DNA from: an uncultured Butyricicoccus sp.
Lineage (GTDB): Bacteria > Bacillota > Clostridia > Oscillospirales > Butyricicoccaceae
Reading direction: 5' to 3'
NCBI GenBank assembly: GCA_959018045.1
Contig: CAUEJN010000029.1
Span: forward strand, 1-11,985
Length of the DNA stretch: 11,985 nt
Shown here: positions 1 through 7,715 of the stretch, piece after piece
Layout of the letters: each line of letters starts with the position of its first letter
Position numbering within the stretch: position 1 is the stretch's first letter
Translations under genes and position numbers: made by a program
Notes under the pieces: generated by a model
Databases searched by the model: none
The model's input: the letters and a program-made list of their open reading frames with translations, nothing else
What the model was told of the DNA's origin: nothing

Positions 1-578
1 AGCAGCTGGACATCCCGATGACCGTCATTGAGGTTGATATTTTGTCGGTACCCAAGGCCGTAGAGAACGGCGCTGACCGCTGCTACCACTGCAAACACGC
101 ACTGTTTACAACGCTGTGGGAGCGCGTCCGCGCGGATGGCTATACCGTCCTGCTCGATGGCACCAACGCATCGGATGACGCGAGCGACCGACCAGGCATG
201 CGTGCGCTCAAGGAACTCTCGGTGCTGTCTCCGCTGCGTCTGTGCGGCGTGACCAAGGCGCAGGTGCGGGAACGGTCCAGACAGGCCGGTCTGTTTACCT
301 GGGACAAGCCTGCATATGCCTGTCTCGCGACCCGTGTCCCGACCGGAACCCCGATTACACAGGATAAGCTGACCAAAATCGAGCGTGCCGAGCAGGCGCT
401 GGCAGAACTGGGCTTTACCGACTTCCGCGTACGGCTGGCGGGCAATACCGCACGGCTGGAAATGACCGCAGCGCAGCTCGCGCAGGCAGCCGCGCGATAC
501 GAGCAGATCATGACCGCACTGGGTGCGGACTTTGACGCGGTTGTCCTCGATCTGACCCCGCGCCGCGCGTCGAGATAA
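1..578 (+). CDS. larE: LarE, ATP-dependent sacrificial sulfur transferase (5' end outside window)
   Basis: C-terminal part of LarE, the PP-loop-type enzyme that adenylates the carboxylates of the pyridinium-3,5-biscarboxylate mononucleotide made by LarB and converts them to thiocarboxylates in NPN cofactor synthesis. The frame is open from base 3, so the gene starts upstream; the ATG at 18 is internal. Counting from that ATG, visible family signatures are RCYHCK (Cys22, Cys25), DGTNASDD then RPG at about 48-60, and ACLATR with Cys102. Known biology: one LarE class destroys its own cysteine as sulfur donor, whereas three-cysteine forms bind a [4Fe-4S] cluster that can carry an extra sulfide. 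Having both the CxxC and the ACLATR cysteine suggests the reusable cluster type (inference). The stop is 16 bases before larB, as in a shared operon. Confidence 0.93.
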   Translation, partial: QLDIPMTVIEVDILSVPKAVENGADRCYHCKHALFTTLWERVRADGYTVLLDGTNASDDASDRPGMRALKELSVLSPLRLCGVTKAQVRERSRQAGLFTWDKPAYACLATRVPTGTPITQDKLTKIERAEQALAELGFTDFRVRLAGNTARLEMTAAQLAQAAARYEQIMTALGADFDAVVLDLTPRRASR

Positions 579-594
579 GAGGGGAGCGTCGATT

Positions 595-1356
595 TTGGAC
601 AATAAACACGAGATTTTGCAGCTGCTGCGTCAGGTTGCAGACGGCGATACCACTCCGGAACAGGCGCTGACCGCGCTCAAACGCCAGCCGTTTGAGGATT
701 TGGGCTATGCAAAGGTGGATTTTCACCGCAGCGTGCGCCAGGGTGCAGCCGAGGTGATTTACGGCGCGGGTAAGACCGCCGAACAGATCATCGGCATTGC
801 GCGAACCATGGGTGAACGCGGATGCAGAAACATTCTCATCACCCGATTGGAGCCGCAGGCGGCTGAGACGGTCGCCCAGGCCATTCCGGTCGATTATCAC
901 CCCCTTCCACGCCTTGCCATCGCCTACCCAGACGCACACACCAGCCGGGGTAAGATTGTGGTTGCGACCGGGGGCACGAGCGACATGGCGGTCGCGGAAG
1001 AGGCCGCGCTGACAGCCGAGGTGCTGGGCAATCATGTGGTGCGCCTGTACGACGTGGGCGTCGCCGGGCTGCACCGCCTGCTGTCCCGTTTGGACGAGCT
1101 CATGGACGCGCGATGCGTGGTTGCGGTTGCCGGTATGGAGGGTGCACTGGCTTCGGTCATCGGCGGTCTGGTCGACTGCCCGGTAATTGCCGTGCCGACC
1201 AGTGTGGGTTACGGTGCGAGCTTTGGCGGCCTGTCTGCACTGCTGTCCATGCTCAACTCGTGCGCATCCGGGTGCAGTGTGGTCAACATTGACAACGGAT
1301 TCGGCGCGGGCTATCTGGCCAGCCGCATCAACCAGATGGAAGGATTGGAGGACTGA
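595..1356 (+). CDS. larB: LarB, pyridinium-3,5-biscarboxylate mononucleotide synthase
   Basis: LarB carboxylates C5 of the pyridinium ring of nicotinic acid adenine dinucleotide and cleaves its phosphoanhydride, the first step of NPN synthesis. The protein is 253 residues, normal for the family, with the AIR-carboxylase-like (PurE-like) fold in its C-terminal half. Visible motifs: YGAGKTAEQI (56-65), VVATGGTSDMAVAEEA (122-137), YDVGVAGLHR (152-161), AGMEGALASVIGGL (179-192), PTSVGYGASFGG (201-212) and NSCASG (221-226). Cys223 fits the catalytic cysteine that forms a covalent adduct with the pyridine ring in characterised LarB. The start is TTG at 595, chosen because GAGGGGAG at 579-586 sits 8 bases upstream and the N-terminus DNKHEILQLL matches the family. 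larC begins two bases after the stop. Confidence 0.96.
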   Translation: MDNKHEILQLLRQVADGDTTPEQALTALKRQPFEDLGYAKVDFHRSVRQGAAEVIYGAGKTAEQIIGIARTMGERGCRNILITRLEPQAAETVAQAIPVDYHPLPRLAIAYPDAHTSRGKIVVATGGTSDMAVAEEAALTAEVLGNHVVRLYDVGVAGLHRLLSRLDELMDARCVVAVAGMEGALASVIGGLVDCPVIAVPTSVGYGASFGGLSALLSMLNSCASGCSVVNIDNGFGAGYLASRINQMEGLED

Positions 1357-1358
1357 CA

Positions 1359-2684
1359 ATGAAAACGCTGTATTTGGAATGCAACATGGGCGCAGCAGGC
1401 GATATGCTGATGGCTGCACTCTATGAATTATTGGACGATCAGCCCGCATTTTTGCAGAAAATGCAGGAATTGGGTCTGCACGGCGTGCAGGTGACTGCCG
1501 AACCGGCTAAGACCTGCGGCATCGCCGGTACGCACATGCGCGTGACCGTACACGGGGAAGAGGAACACGAGCCGGACGCGCATGACCATCATCATGACGA
1601 TCATGAGCACGAGCACCATCATCATCACCACGATGACCATGACCACGAGCACCATCATCACCACGATGACCATGAACATGACCACCATCACGATCATGCG
1701 CATGAACATGGACACCATCACCATCATGCAACCCCCGGTCATATCGCGGCGATCATCGACGGCTTGAACCTGCCGGACGCAGTCAAGCAGCACGCCCGCG
1801 CGGTCTATGCTGCCATTGCACAGGCCGAGGCTAAGGCGCACGGCTGCCCGGTGGGCGACGTACATTATCACGAAGTCGGTGCGCTGGACGCGGTCGCAGA
1901 CGTGACCGGCGTGTGCTACGCGATGTACCTTTTGGGCGTTGACCGCGTGGTTGTCTCCCCGGTGCATGTGGGAAGCGGTACGGTGCGCTGTGCGCACGGC
2001 GTGATGCCCGTACCCGCACCGGCAACCGCCAATCTGCTGGCCGGGGTTCCGGTCTATGGCGGCAGCGTGCAGGGCGAACTGTGTACCCCGACCGGTGCGG
2101 CTCTGCTGACCCATTTTGCCGACGCTTTTGAAAAAATGCCGGTCATGCGCACCCAGAAGGTGGGTATCGGCATTGGCACCAAGCAATTTGAGCAGGCAAA
2201 CTGCGTGCGCGCTTTTTTGGGCGAGACTGACGCGCAGGTAAACGGCACCATCGCCGAGCTTACCTGCAATTTGGACGATTTGACCGCCGAAGCGCTGGCC
2301 ACGGCCTGTGAACAGCTGCTTTCCGAGGGTGCGCTGGATGTGTACACCGTCCCGGGTACTATGAAAAAGGGCAGAGCCGGTCACGTGCTGACCGTGCTGT
2401 GTGAGGACAAGGATACGGCACGCATGGCCGAGCGGGTGCTCGCACTGACCACCACCAACGGCCTGCGCGTGCGTCGCTGTGAAAAATACTTTTTGCAGCC
2501 GTCTGCGCGTGAAGTATCCACAGCCTGGGGGAAAGTGCGCGTCAAGGTTGCCGAGGGCTTTGGCATCACCCACGTAAAGCCGGAATTTGAGGACGTTGCT
2601 GCCATCGCACGGAAAAACGGACTGTCCTATGATACCGTCGCCCAGACCGTCCGGCAGGCGCTGAAAAAGGAGGAAAACGCATGA
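1359..2684 (+). CDS. larC: LarC, CTP-dependent nickel insertase (full-length, His-rich)
   Basis: LarC inserts nickel into the dithiocarboxylated pincer nucleotide, using CTP, to finish the NPN cofactor. It is 441 residues in one frame. N-terminal LarC1 part: ECNMGAAGDM (7-16), a histidine tract at 70-123, then HYHEVGALDAVADV and CTPTGAALL. LarC2 part: ELTCNLDDLTAEAL, then GTMKKGRAGHVLTVL. In Lactobacillus plantarum full-length LarC needs a programmed frameshift between larC1 and larC2; none is needed here. The tract has 33 His in 54 residues, separated mainly by Asp and Glu, and probably binds or buffers nickel (inference). The stop overlaps the start of the next gene as ATGA, tying cofactor synthesis to the importer. 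Confidence 0.97.
   Translation: MKTLYLECNMGAAGDMLMAALYELLDDQPAFLQKMQELGLHGVQVTAEPAKTCGIAGTHMRVTVHGEEEHEPDAHDHHHDDHEHEHHHHHHDDHDHEHHHHHDDHEHDHHHDHAHEHGHHHHHATPGHIAAIIDGLNLPDAVKQHARAVYAAIAQAEAKAHGCPVGDVHYHEVGALDAVADVTGVCYAMYLLGVDRVVVSPVHVGSGTVRCAHGVMPVPAPATANLLAGVPVYGGSVQGELCTPTGAALLTHFADAFEKMPVMRTQKVGIGIGTKQFEQANCVRAFLGETDAQVNGTIAELTCNLDDLTAEALATACEQLLSEGALDVYTVPGTMKKGRAGHVLTVLCEDKDTARMAERVLALTTTNGLRVRRCEKYFLQPSAREVSTAWGKVRVKVAEGFGITHVKPEFEDVAAIARKNGLSYDTVAQTVRQALKKEENA
1566..1727 (+). repeat. Histidine-codon repeat tract inside larC
   Basis: These bases encode residues 70-123 of LarC, almost only CAT/CAC with GAC, GAT and GAG. A near-duplicate block starts at 1608 and again at 1644: both encode HEHHHHH(H)DDH, and the first copy has one extra CAT codon. 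This looks like tandem duplication with codon-level slippage inside an otherwise conserved gene. The frame is kept throughout, so the tract is coding and not a CRISPR-like or non-coding repeat. Confidence 0.9.
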
Positions 2685-4276
2685 AAATCCGCAAGATTCT
2701 ATCCCTGTTTTTGATGCTCTGCCTGCTGGCAGGCTGCGGTGCACAGCCGACCGCACAGGAAACGACCCATGCAGACGATGCGGTTGTCATCGCACTGGAT
2801 GTCAATTCCGAACCGGCTGCCGGTTTTGACCCGGCTTACGGCTGGGGCGCGGGCGAACACGTCCATGAGCCGCTTATTCAGAGCACACTCACGGTCACAA
2901 ATCCCGATCTGACCATCGGTTACGACCTCGCGACCGGCTACACCGTGTCCGAGGACGGCCTGACCTGGACGGTCACCATCCGGGACGACGTAAAGTTCAC
3001 CGACGGCGAGCCGCTGACCGCGTCCGACGTAGCATTTACTTATAATACGGTCAAGGAACAGAGCACGGTGAGCGACTTCACCATGCTGGATTCTGCCGAG
3101 GCCATCGACGACACGACCGTGCAGTTCCACATGAATCAGGCCTTTTCCATCTGGCCGTATACCATGGCGGTCGTGGGCATCCTGCCTGAGCATGCTTACG
3201 ACAGCGCGACCTACGGCGCAAATCCCATCGGTTCGGGCAGATACATGCTCAAGCAGTGGGATCGCGGCCAGCAGGTCATTCTGGAGGCCAACCCCGATTA
3301 CTACGGCGAAGCGCCCAAGATGAAGACGGTCACCATCCTGTTTATGGAGGAGGACGCAGCGTTTTTGGCTGCGCAGGCCGGACAGGTGGACGTGTCCTAC
3401 ACGTCCGCGACCTATGCCGACCAGACCGTGAGCGGTTATTCGCTCGAAGCCTACCGGACGGTCGACAACCGCGGACTCAACCTGCCTGCCATCCCGCGGA
3501 CGACCGATGCGCAGGGCCGTACGGTGGGCAATGACCTGACTGCCGATGTGCGCGTGCGCCGCGCGATCAATCTGGGTATTGACCGTCAAGAGATGATCGA
3601 TAACGTGCTTGCCGGTCACGGCACTCCGGCGTACAGCGTGTGCGACCAGATGCCGTGGTACAGCGATGCGTCCGAGGTTTCCTATGATCCCGAGGCTGCC
3701 ATGCAGCTGCTCGATGCCGCCGGCTGGACGATGGGCGCGGACGGCGTGCGCGAAAAGGACGGCGTGAAGGCGCAAATGACCGTACTGTACGCAAGTGACG
3801 ACTCAGTACGTCAGGCGCTGGCGGCCGACTTTGCCAATCAGATGGCCGAACTCGGTATTTCCGTACAGATCGAGGGCGTGGGCTGGGATACCGCCTATGA
3901 CCGTGCCTTGTCCGAACCCCTTGTCTGGGGCTGGGGCGCACACACGCCGATGGAACTTTATAACATTTACCACACCCGCGAGGGCTCGGACACCGCGCTC
4001 TACTCGCCCTATTCCAACCCGACGGTAGACAAATATATGGACGAGGCGCTGGCGAGTGACGATCTGGAAACCGCCTATCAACTGTGGCAGCAGGCACAGT
4101 GGGATGGTACGACCGGCGTGACCCAGGACGGCGACATCCCGTGGGTCTGGCTGGTCAACGTCGATCACCTGTACTGGGTGCGCGAAGGCTTGCAGATTGC
4201 CGAGCAGAAGATTCACCCGCACGGTCACGGCTGGTCGCTGGTCAACAACGTGGACGCGTGGACTTGGAGTAAGTAA
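2681..4276 (+). CDS. nikA: Nickel/peptide-type ABC transporter substrate-binding lipoprotein
   Basis: Extracellular solute-binding protein of family 5 (NikA/DppA/OppA type), 531 residues, anchored as a lipoprotein. The N-terminus KIRKILSLFLMLCLLAGC is a lipoprotein signal peptide with lipobox LAGC and lipidated Cys19. Family features include LTWTVTIRDDVKFTDGEPLT and ASDVAFTYNT (about residues 85-125), then NPDYYGEAPKMKTV, RRAINLGIDRQEM and AAMQLLDAAGW. The C-terminal tail IHPHGHGWSLVNN puts His512, His514 and His516 together, a plausible metal-binding cluster (inference). The family also carries peptides; nickel is preferred because the gene overlaps larC by 4 bases and permease and ATPase genes follow. 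The start at 2681 is fixed by the overlap and by AAGGAGG at 2667-2673. Confidence 0.93.
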   Translation: MKIRKILSLFLMLCLLAGCGAQPTAQETTHADDAVVIALDVNSEPAAGFDPAYGWGAGEHVHEPLIQSTLTVTNPDLTIGYDLATGYTVSEDGLTWTVTIRDDVKFTDGEPLTASDVAFTYNTVKEQSTVSDFTMLDSAEAIDDTTVQFHMNQAFSIWPYTMAVVGILPEHAYDSATYGANPIGSGRYMLKQWDRGQQVILEANPDYYGEAPKMKTVTILFMEEDAAFLAAQAGQVDVSYTSATYADQTVSGYSLEAYRTVDNRGLNLPAIPRTTDAQGRTVGNDLTADVRVRRAINLGIDRQEMIDNVLAGHGTPAYSVCDQMPWYSDASEVSYDPEAAMQLLDAAGWTMGADGVREKDGVKAQMTVLYASDDSVRQALAADFANQMAELGISVQIEGVGWDTAYDRALSEPLVWGWGAHTPMELYNIYHTREGSDTALYSPYSNPTVDKYMDEALASDDLETAYQLWQQAQWDGTTGVTQDGDIPWVWLVNVDHLYWVREGLQIAEQKIHPHGHGWSLVNNVDAWTWSK

Positions 4277-4288
4277 AGGAGGAAGGAC

Positions 4289-5284
4289 ATGAAGCACCGT
4301 TTGCAGTTTGCCGGGAAAAAACTGATTCGCATGGCAGTTTTGCTGCTCGGCGTCAGCCTGGCAGCCTTTGTGCTCATGTCGCTGTCTCCGCTTGACCCCT
4401 TGCAGACCAACATCGGACAGACCGCGCTCGGCTCGATGAGCGCCGAGCAGATCGACAAGCTGAACGCCTATTGGGGCGTGGACACGCCAGCCGCCGAACG
4501 CTATCTGAACTGGCTGTCCGGCGTGCTGCACGGCGACTTCGGAACGTCCTTATTGTACCGACAGCCGGTTTTGACCGTCATCGGGCAGCGATTGGCCGCT
4601 TCGGTTGGGATTTTAACCGCCGCATGGCTGCTGTCTGGCGTGTTGGGACTGACGCTCGGTGTGATTGCCGGTGCGTTTCACGGACGGCTGCCCGACCGCC
4701 TGATTCGGGGCTACTGTCTGCTCATTTCCAGCACCCCGGCGTTCTGGCTGGCCATTGTGCTGATGCTGATTTTTTCGGTCTGGCTGGGCTGGCTGCCCAT
4801 CGGTCTGTCCGTGCCCATCGGCATGGAGCAGGCAGCGGTCAGCATGGCCGATCGCGTCCGGCACGCCATTTTGCCCATCCTGACGCTCAGCATCACGGGC
4901 GTTGCCAATATCGCTCTGCACACGCGGGAAAAGATGGTCGACGTTCTAGCATCCGATTACGTCTTTTTCGCCCATGCACGGGGAGAATCCACCCGATCGA
5001 TCGTGCTCCGGCACGGCCTGCGCGGCGTGGCGCTGCCCGCGCTGACGCTGCAATTTGGCTCGATCAGTGAGATTATCGGCGGCTCGGTGCTGGTCGAACA
5101 GGTCTTTTCCTATCCGGGACTGGGACAGGCGGCTGTGACCGCCGGACTGGGTGGTGACCTGCCCTTGCTGCTTGGCATTACCGTCATCACAGCCGCAGTG
5201 GTCTTTGCGGGCAATCTGATTGCCGACCTGCTGTACGGCGTGATCGACCCGAGAATCCGAAGGGGGGCGGCACGCGGTCTATGA
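4289..5284 (+). CDS. nikB: Nickel/peptide-type ABC transporter permease, NikB-like
   Basis: Integral membrane subunit of the importer, 331 residues with about six hydrophobic spans. It begins with a span at about 14-31, followed by an extracytoplasmic loop containing YWGVDTPAAERYLNWLSGVLHGDFG, given here only as typical of DppB/NikB permeases (positions 61-85). The cytoplasmic EAA loop that docks on the ATPase is at about 229-250 (ARGESTRSIVLRHGLRG). The family signature EQVFSYPGLGQ (270-280) and terminal DPRIR (320-324) are present. AAAGGAGGA lies just before the ATG, 12 bases after the lipoprotein gene. The stop overlaps the next start as ATGA. Family assignment is firm; nickel as substrate rests on context. 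Confidence 0.94.
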   Translation: MKHRLQFAGKKLIRMAVLLLGVSLAAFVLMSLSPLDPLQTNIGQTALGSMSAEQIDKLNAYWGVDTPAAERYLNWLSGVLHGDFGTSLLYRQPVLTVIGQRLAASVGILTAAWLLSGVLGLTLGVIAGAFHGRLPDRLIRGYCLLISSTPAFWLAIVLMLIFSVWLGWLPIGLSVPIGMEQAAVSMADRVRHAILPILTLSITGVANIALHTREKMVDVLASDYVFFAHARGESTRSIVLRHGLRGVALPALTLQFGSISEIIGGSVLVEQVFSYPGLGQAAVTAGLGGDLPLLLGITVITAAVVFAGNLIADLLYGVIDPRIRRGAARGL

Positions 5285-6105
5285 AGGCTTGGAACGAACG
5301 AAAAAAGACCTGTTTTACACTGGGTGCGGCAGCCTTGGTGCTGATTTTGGTCACGATTTCCGGTATGATTCTGTCGGACGAGGCGCTTGTGACCGATTTT
5401 GCCCGCAAAAATACCCCGCCGAGTGCACATTTTCTCTTTGGAACCGACTGGCTGGGGCGTGACATGCTGGCGCGCACGCTGGCTGGATTGTCGCTGAGTA
5501 TCCGCATCGGCTTGCTGACCGCTGGCGTGAGTGCCGTGCTCGCGCTCGTGCTCGGACTGGCTGCCGCGACGCTCGGCAGACGGACGGATGCGGTGATCAG
5601 CTGGCTCATCGACCTGACCATGGGCGTGCCGCATATTCTGCTCGTCATGCTCATCGCGCTGGCATTCGGACGGGGCTTGACCGGCGTGGTCGCGGGCGTG
5701 GCGCTCAGTCATTGGCCATCGCTCGCCCGTGTCATCCGTGGAGAGGTCATCCAGCTGCGTCAGGCACCGTACATTTTGACTGCGGGCAAGCTGGGTGTAT
5801 CGCGCTGGCGCGTCATTCAGCGCCACATGCTGCCCCATTTGCTCCCACAGTTTGTCGTCGGGCTGGTGCTCCAGTTCCCGCACGCCATCCTGCACGAGGC
5901 CGGCATCACCTTTCTGGGCTTTGGATTGCCGCCCGAGCAGCCCGCAATCGGTGTGATTCTGTCCGAAAGTATGCGATACTTAACCACTGGACGCTGGTGG
6001 CTGGCGCTGTTCCCCGGTCTGGCACTCATGCTGACCGTCCTGTTGTTCGCGTCCATCGGTGACCGGCTCAGACGGCTGCTCGACCCGTCCAGCGCGCAGC
6101 GGTAA
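5281..6105 (+). CDS. nikC: Nickel/peptide-type ABC transporter permease, NikC-like
   Basis: Second membrane subunit, 274 residues, pairing with the NikB-like protein. It has the NikC/DppC N-terminal layout: one span at about 13-32, then LFGTDWLGRDMLAR (52-65) before the main transmembrane domain. The EAA loop is at about 167-190 (TAGKLGVSRWRVIQRHMLPH). The conserved EAGITFLGFGLPPEQPAIG begins at 206. The ATG lies in the ATGA overlap with the previous gene, with AGGGGGGCGG about 10 bases upstream. The downstream ATPase gene begins 14 bases after the stop with its own GGAGGGAGG site. Nickel specificity is inferred from the lar genes. Confidence 0.94.
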   Translation: MKAWNERKKTCFTLGAAALVLILVTISGMILSDEALVTDFARKNTPPSAHFLFGTDWLGRDMLARTLAGLSLSIRIGLLTAGVSAVLALVLGLAAATLGRRTDAVISWLIDLTMGVPHILLVMLIALAFGRGLTGVVAGVALSHWPSLARVIRGEVIQLRQAPYILTAGKLGVSRWRVIQRHMLPHLLPQFVVGLVLQFPHAILHEAGITFLGFGLPPEQPAIGVILSESMRYLTTGRWWLALFPGLALMLTVLLFASIGDRLRRLLDPSSAQR

Positions 6106-6119
6106 GGAGGGAGGACACA

Positions 6120-7040
6120 GTGCAAGACATTTTACGTGTCGAGGGCTTGTCGCTCTCGTTTACTCAGTACACCACAGGCCTGCATCAGCACGAACTTACC
6201 GTCCTGCACGATCTGTCATTGACCGTATCGAGCGGTCAGGTGGTCGCGGTCGTGGGTGCGAGCGGTTCGGGCAAAAGCCTGCTGGCGCACGCGATTCTGG
6301 GACTTCTGCCCTATAACAGCCACATGAGCGGACGCATCCTGTATGCCGGACAGCCGCTGACACCCAAACGGGCACAGGCGCTGCGCGGAGAGGAGATCGT
6401 GCTCGTTCCGCAGGGCACGACGTGTTTGGACCCGCTCATGCAGGTTGGTGCACAGATTCGACGGGGCAGCCGGACAGCCGAGGCCGTACAAAAATGCCGT
6501 GAGGCGCTCAAACGGTACGGACTGGGACAGGAGACCGAGCAGATGTATCCGTTCGAGCTGTCGGGCGGTATGGCACGGCGGGTGCTGATTGCGACCGCAG
6601 CCATGGAGCGTCCCCGTTTGGTTGTGGCGGACGAGCCGACACCCGGACTGGATGCGCGGTCGGCGGGGCGCATGCTCGGACATTTCCGCGAGCTGGCCGA
6701 GGCTGGCGCAGCGGTACTGTTTATCACGCACGACTTGGAACTCGCGCTGACGGTCGCCGATCAGATCGTCGTGCTGTACGCGGGCGAGACCATCGAGCAG
6801 ACCACACCCGACCGCCTGCACCATCCCTACACCCGGGCGCTGTGGCAGGCGCTGCCGCAGAACGGGTTCCACACGCTTCCGGGTACCCAGCCCTATCCGG
6901 GAGAGCTCACACAGGGCTGCCAGTTTGCACCCCGGTGTCCCATCTGCCGACCGGATTGCCGTAAGCGTGCGCACATTCCGTACCGACAGACCGATACCGG
7001 ACACATCCGCTGCCTGTATGATGGGGAGGACGAGACATGA
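6120..7040 (+). CDS. nikD: Nickel/peptide-type ABC transporter ATP-binding protein, NikD-like
   Basis: Cytoplasmic ATPase of the importer, 306 residues. It has Walker A GASGSGKS (46-53), Q-loop Gln98, signature LSGGM (147-151), Walker B LVVADE (167-172) and H-loop His204. The C-terminus carries the oligopeptide/dipeptide-type extension PYTRALWQALP and TQGCQFAPRCPIC, with Cys267, Cys273, Cys276, Cys280 and Cys298. Cysteines are usual in this extension, and an iron-sulfur cluster has been seen in some DppD relatives; whether one forms here is unknown. The start is GTG at 6120, chosen because GGAGGGAGGACACA directly precedes it and the alignment begins there. The stop overlaps the next ATG by 4 bases. 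Confidence 0.94.
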   Translation: MQDILRVEGLSLSFTQYTTGLHQHELTVLHDLSLTVSSGQVVAVVGASGSGKSLLAHAILGLLPYNSHMSGRILYAGQPLTPKRAQALRGEEIVLVPQGTTCLDPLMQVGAQIRRGSRTAEAVQKCREALKRYGLGQETEQMYPFELSGGMARRVLIATAAMERPRLVVADEPTPGLDARSAGRMLGHFRELAEAGAAVLFITHDLELALTVADQIVVLYAGETIEQTTPDRLHHPYTRALWQALPQNGFHTLPGTQPYPGELTQGCQFAPRCPICRPDCRKRAHIPYRQTDTGHIRCLYDGEDET

Positions 7041-7636
7041 TCCTGCAAGCAAGCCAGATTGGCTTTGGATACCGACATAAAACCGTGCTGGATGATGTGA
7101 ATTTGACGGTCAACAGCGGCGAGCGGGTGGGACTGTTCGCGCCGAGCGGCAGGGGAAAGACCACGCTGTGCAAGCTGCTCGCCGGATATATGCAGCCGAA
7201 ATGCGGCACGGTCACGCTGGATGGCAAGCCGCTGTCCGACTATCCGGGCGCGTGCCCGGTGCAGATGATCTGGCAGCATCCCGAGTTGGCACTCGACCCG
7301 CGCATTCGCCTGCGGCAGTCGCTGACCGAGGCCGGACCCATCCAGCAGCGCTTGCTCGATGCCCTGCACATTCAGCCCGCGTGGCTTGACCGCTTTCCGC
7401 GGGAGCTGTCGGGCGGAGAATTGCAGCGCTTCTGCATTGCGCGTGCACTGACCGTACCGGTCAGGTTTTTGCTGTGCGATGAGATCTCGGCCATGCTCGA
7501 CTTGGTCACACAGGCGCAGCTGTGGCAGTTTTTACTGGAAGAAGCCCAGGCGCGGGAGATCGGACTGGTCATCGTCAGCCATAACAGTGCGCTGCTCGAC
7601 CATCTGTGTACGCGGATTGTGTCTCTCGAAGGGTAA
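7037..7636 (+). CDS. nikE: Nickel/peptide-type ABC transporter ATP-binding protein, short NikE-like
   Basis: Second ATPase, 199 residues, a minimal nucleotide-binding domain. Walker A reads APSGRGKTT (35-43), with Ala instead of the usual first Gly. Other motifs are Q-loop Gln80, signature LSGGE (124-128), Walker B FLLCDE (144-149) with a SAMLD D-loop, and H-loop His182. It is well short of a typical NikE (about 265 residues) because it lacks the C-terminal oligopeptide/dipeptide extension that its partner retains. All catalytic motifs remain, so it should be active in a heterodimer with the NikD-like protein. It starts inside the ATGA overlap and is the last gene of the lar-nik run; no strong terminator is visible right after it. 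Confidence 0.92.
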   Translation: MILQASQIGFGYRHKTVLDDVNLTVNSGERVGLFAPSGRGKTTLCKLLAGYMQPKCGTVTLDGKPLSDYPGACPVQMIWQHPELALDPRIRLRQSLTEAGPIQQRLLDALHIQPAWLDRFPRELSGGELQRFCIARALTVPVRFLLCDEISAMLDLVTQAQLWQFLLEEAQAREIGLVIVSHNSALLDHLCTRIVSLEG

Positions 7637-7663
7637 AAAAGACCCAAATGCAACATGTTTTCA

Positions 7664-7692
7664 TTGCGTTTGTGCCAGCCTTCGGATATCAT
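7664..7692 (+). promoter_or_regulatory. Candidate promoter of the HxlR-type regulator gene
   Basis: TTGCGT (7664-7669), a 17-base spacer and TATCAT (7687-7692) give good spacing with a 5/6 match at -10 but only 3/6 at -35. The predicted start near 7699 leaves only a short leader holding the AAGGAGGG ribosome site. It would separate this gene from the lar-nik operon. Confidence 0.4.
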
Positions 7693-7700
7693 AAGCACAG

Positions 7701-7708
7701 AAGGAGGG
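7701..7708 (+). promoter_or_regulatory. Ribosome binding site that decides the HxlR-type start
   Basis: AAGGAGGG lies 1 base before a TTG at 7710, 7 bases before a second TTG at 7716 and 13 bases before an ATG at 7722. Only the TTG at 7716 has normal spacing, so it is taken as the start. Confidence 0.65.
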
Positions 7709-7715
7709 ATTGAAC

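Noticed and set aside
18..578. A complete short LarE starting at ATG 18
   Set aside because: The frame is open to the window edge, and the PP-loop ATP-binding N-terminus needed by LarE is missing, so the gene is cut by the window.
1600..1730. Repeat array like CRISPR or a satellite
   Set aside because: It is a codon-periodic His/Asp/Glu tract inside an intact larC frame with no unique spacers.
508..3775. Long open frames on the minus strand opposite larB, larC and the binding-protein gene
   Set aside because: They mirror GC-rich coding genes on the plus strand, have no ribosome sites or family motifs, and one is poly-Met/Val where it reads the His tract backwards.
7630..7648. Terminator after the NikE-like gene (GGGT...ACCC)
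   Set aside because: The stem is only 4 bp and no T run follows on the plus strand.
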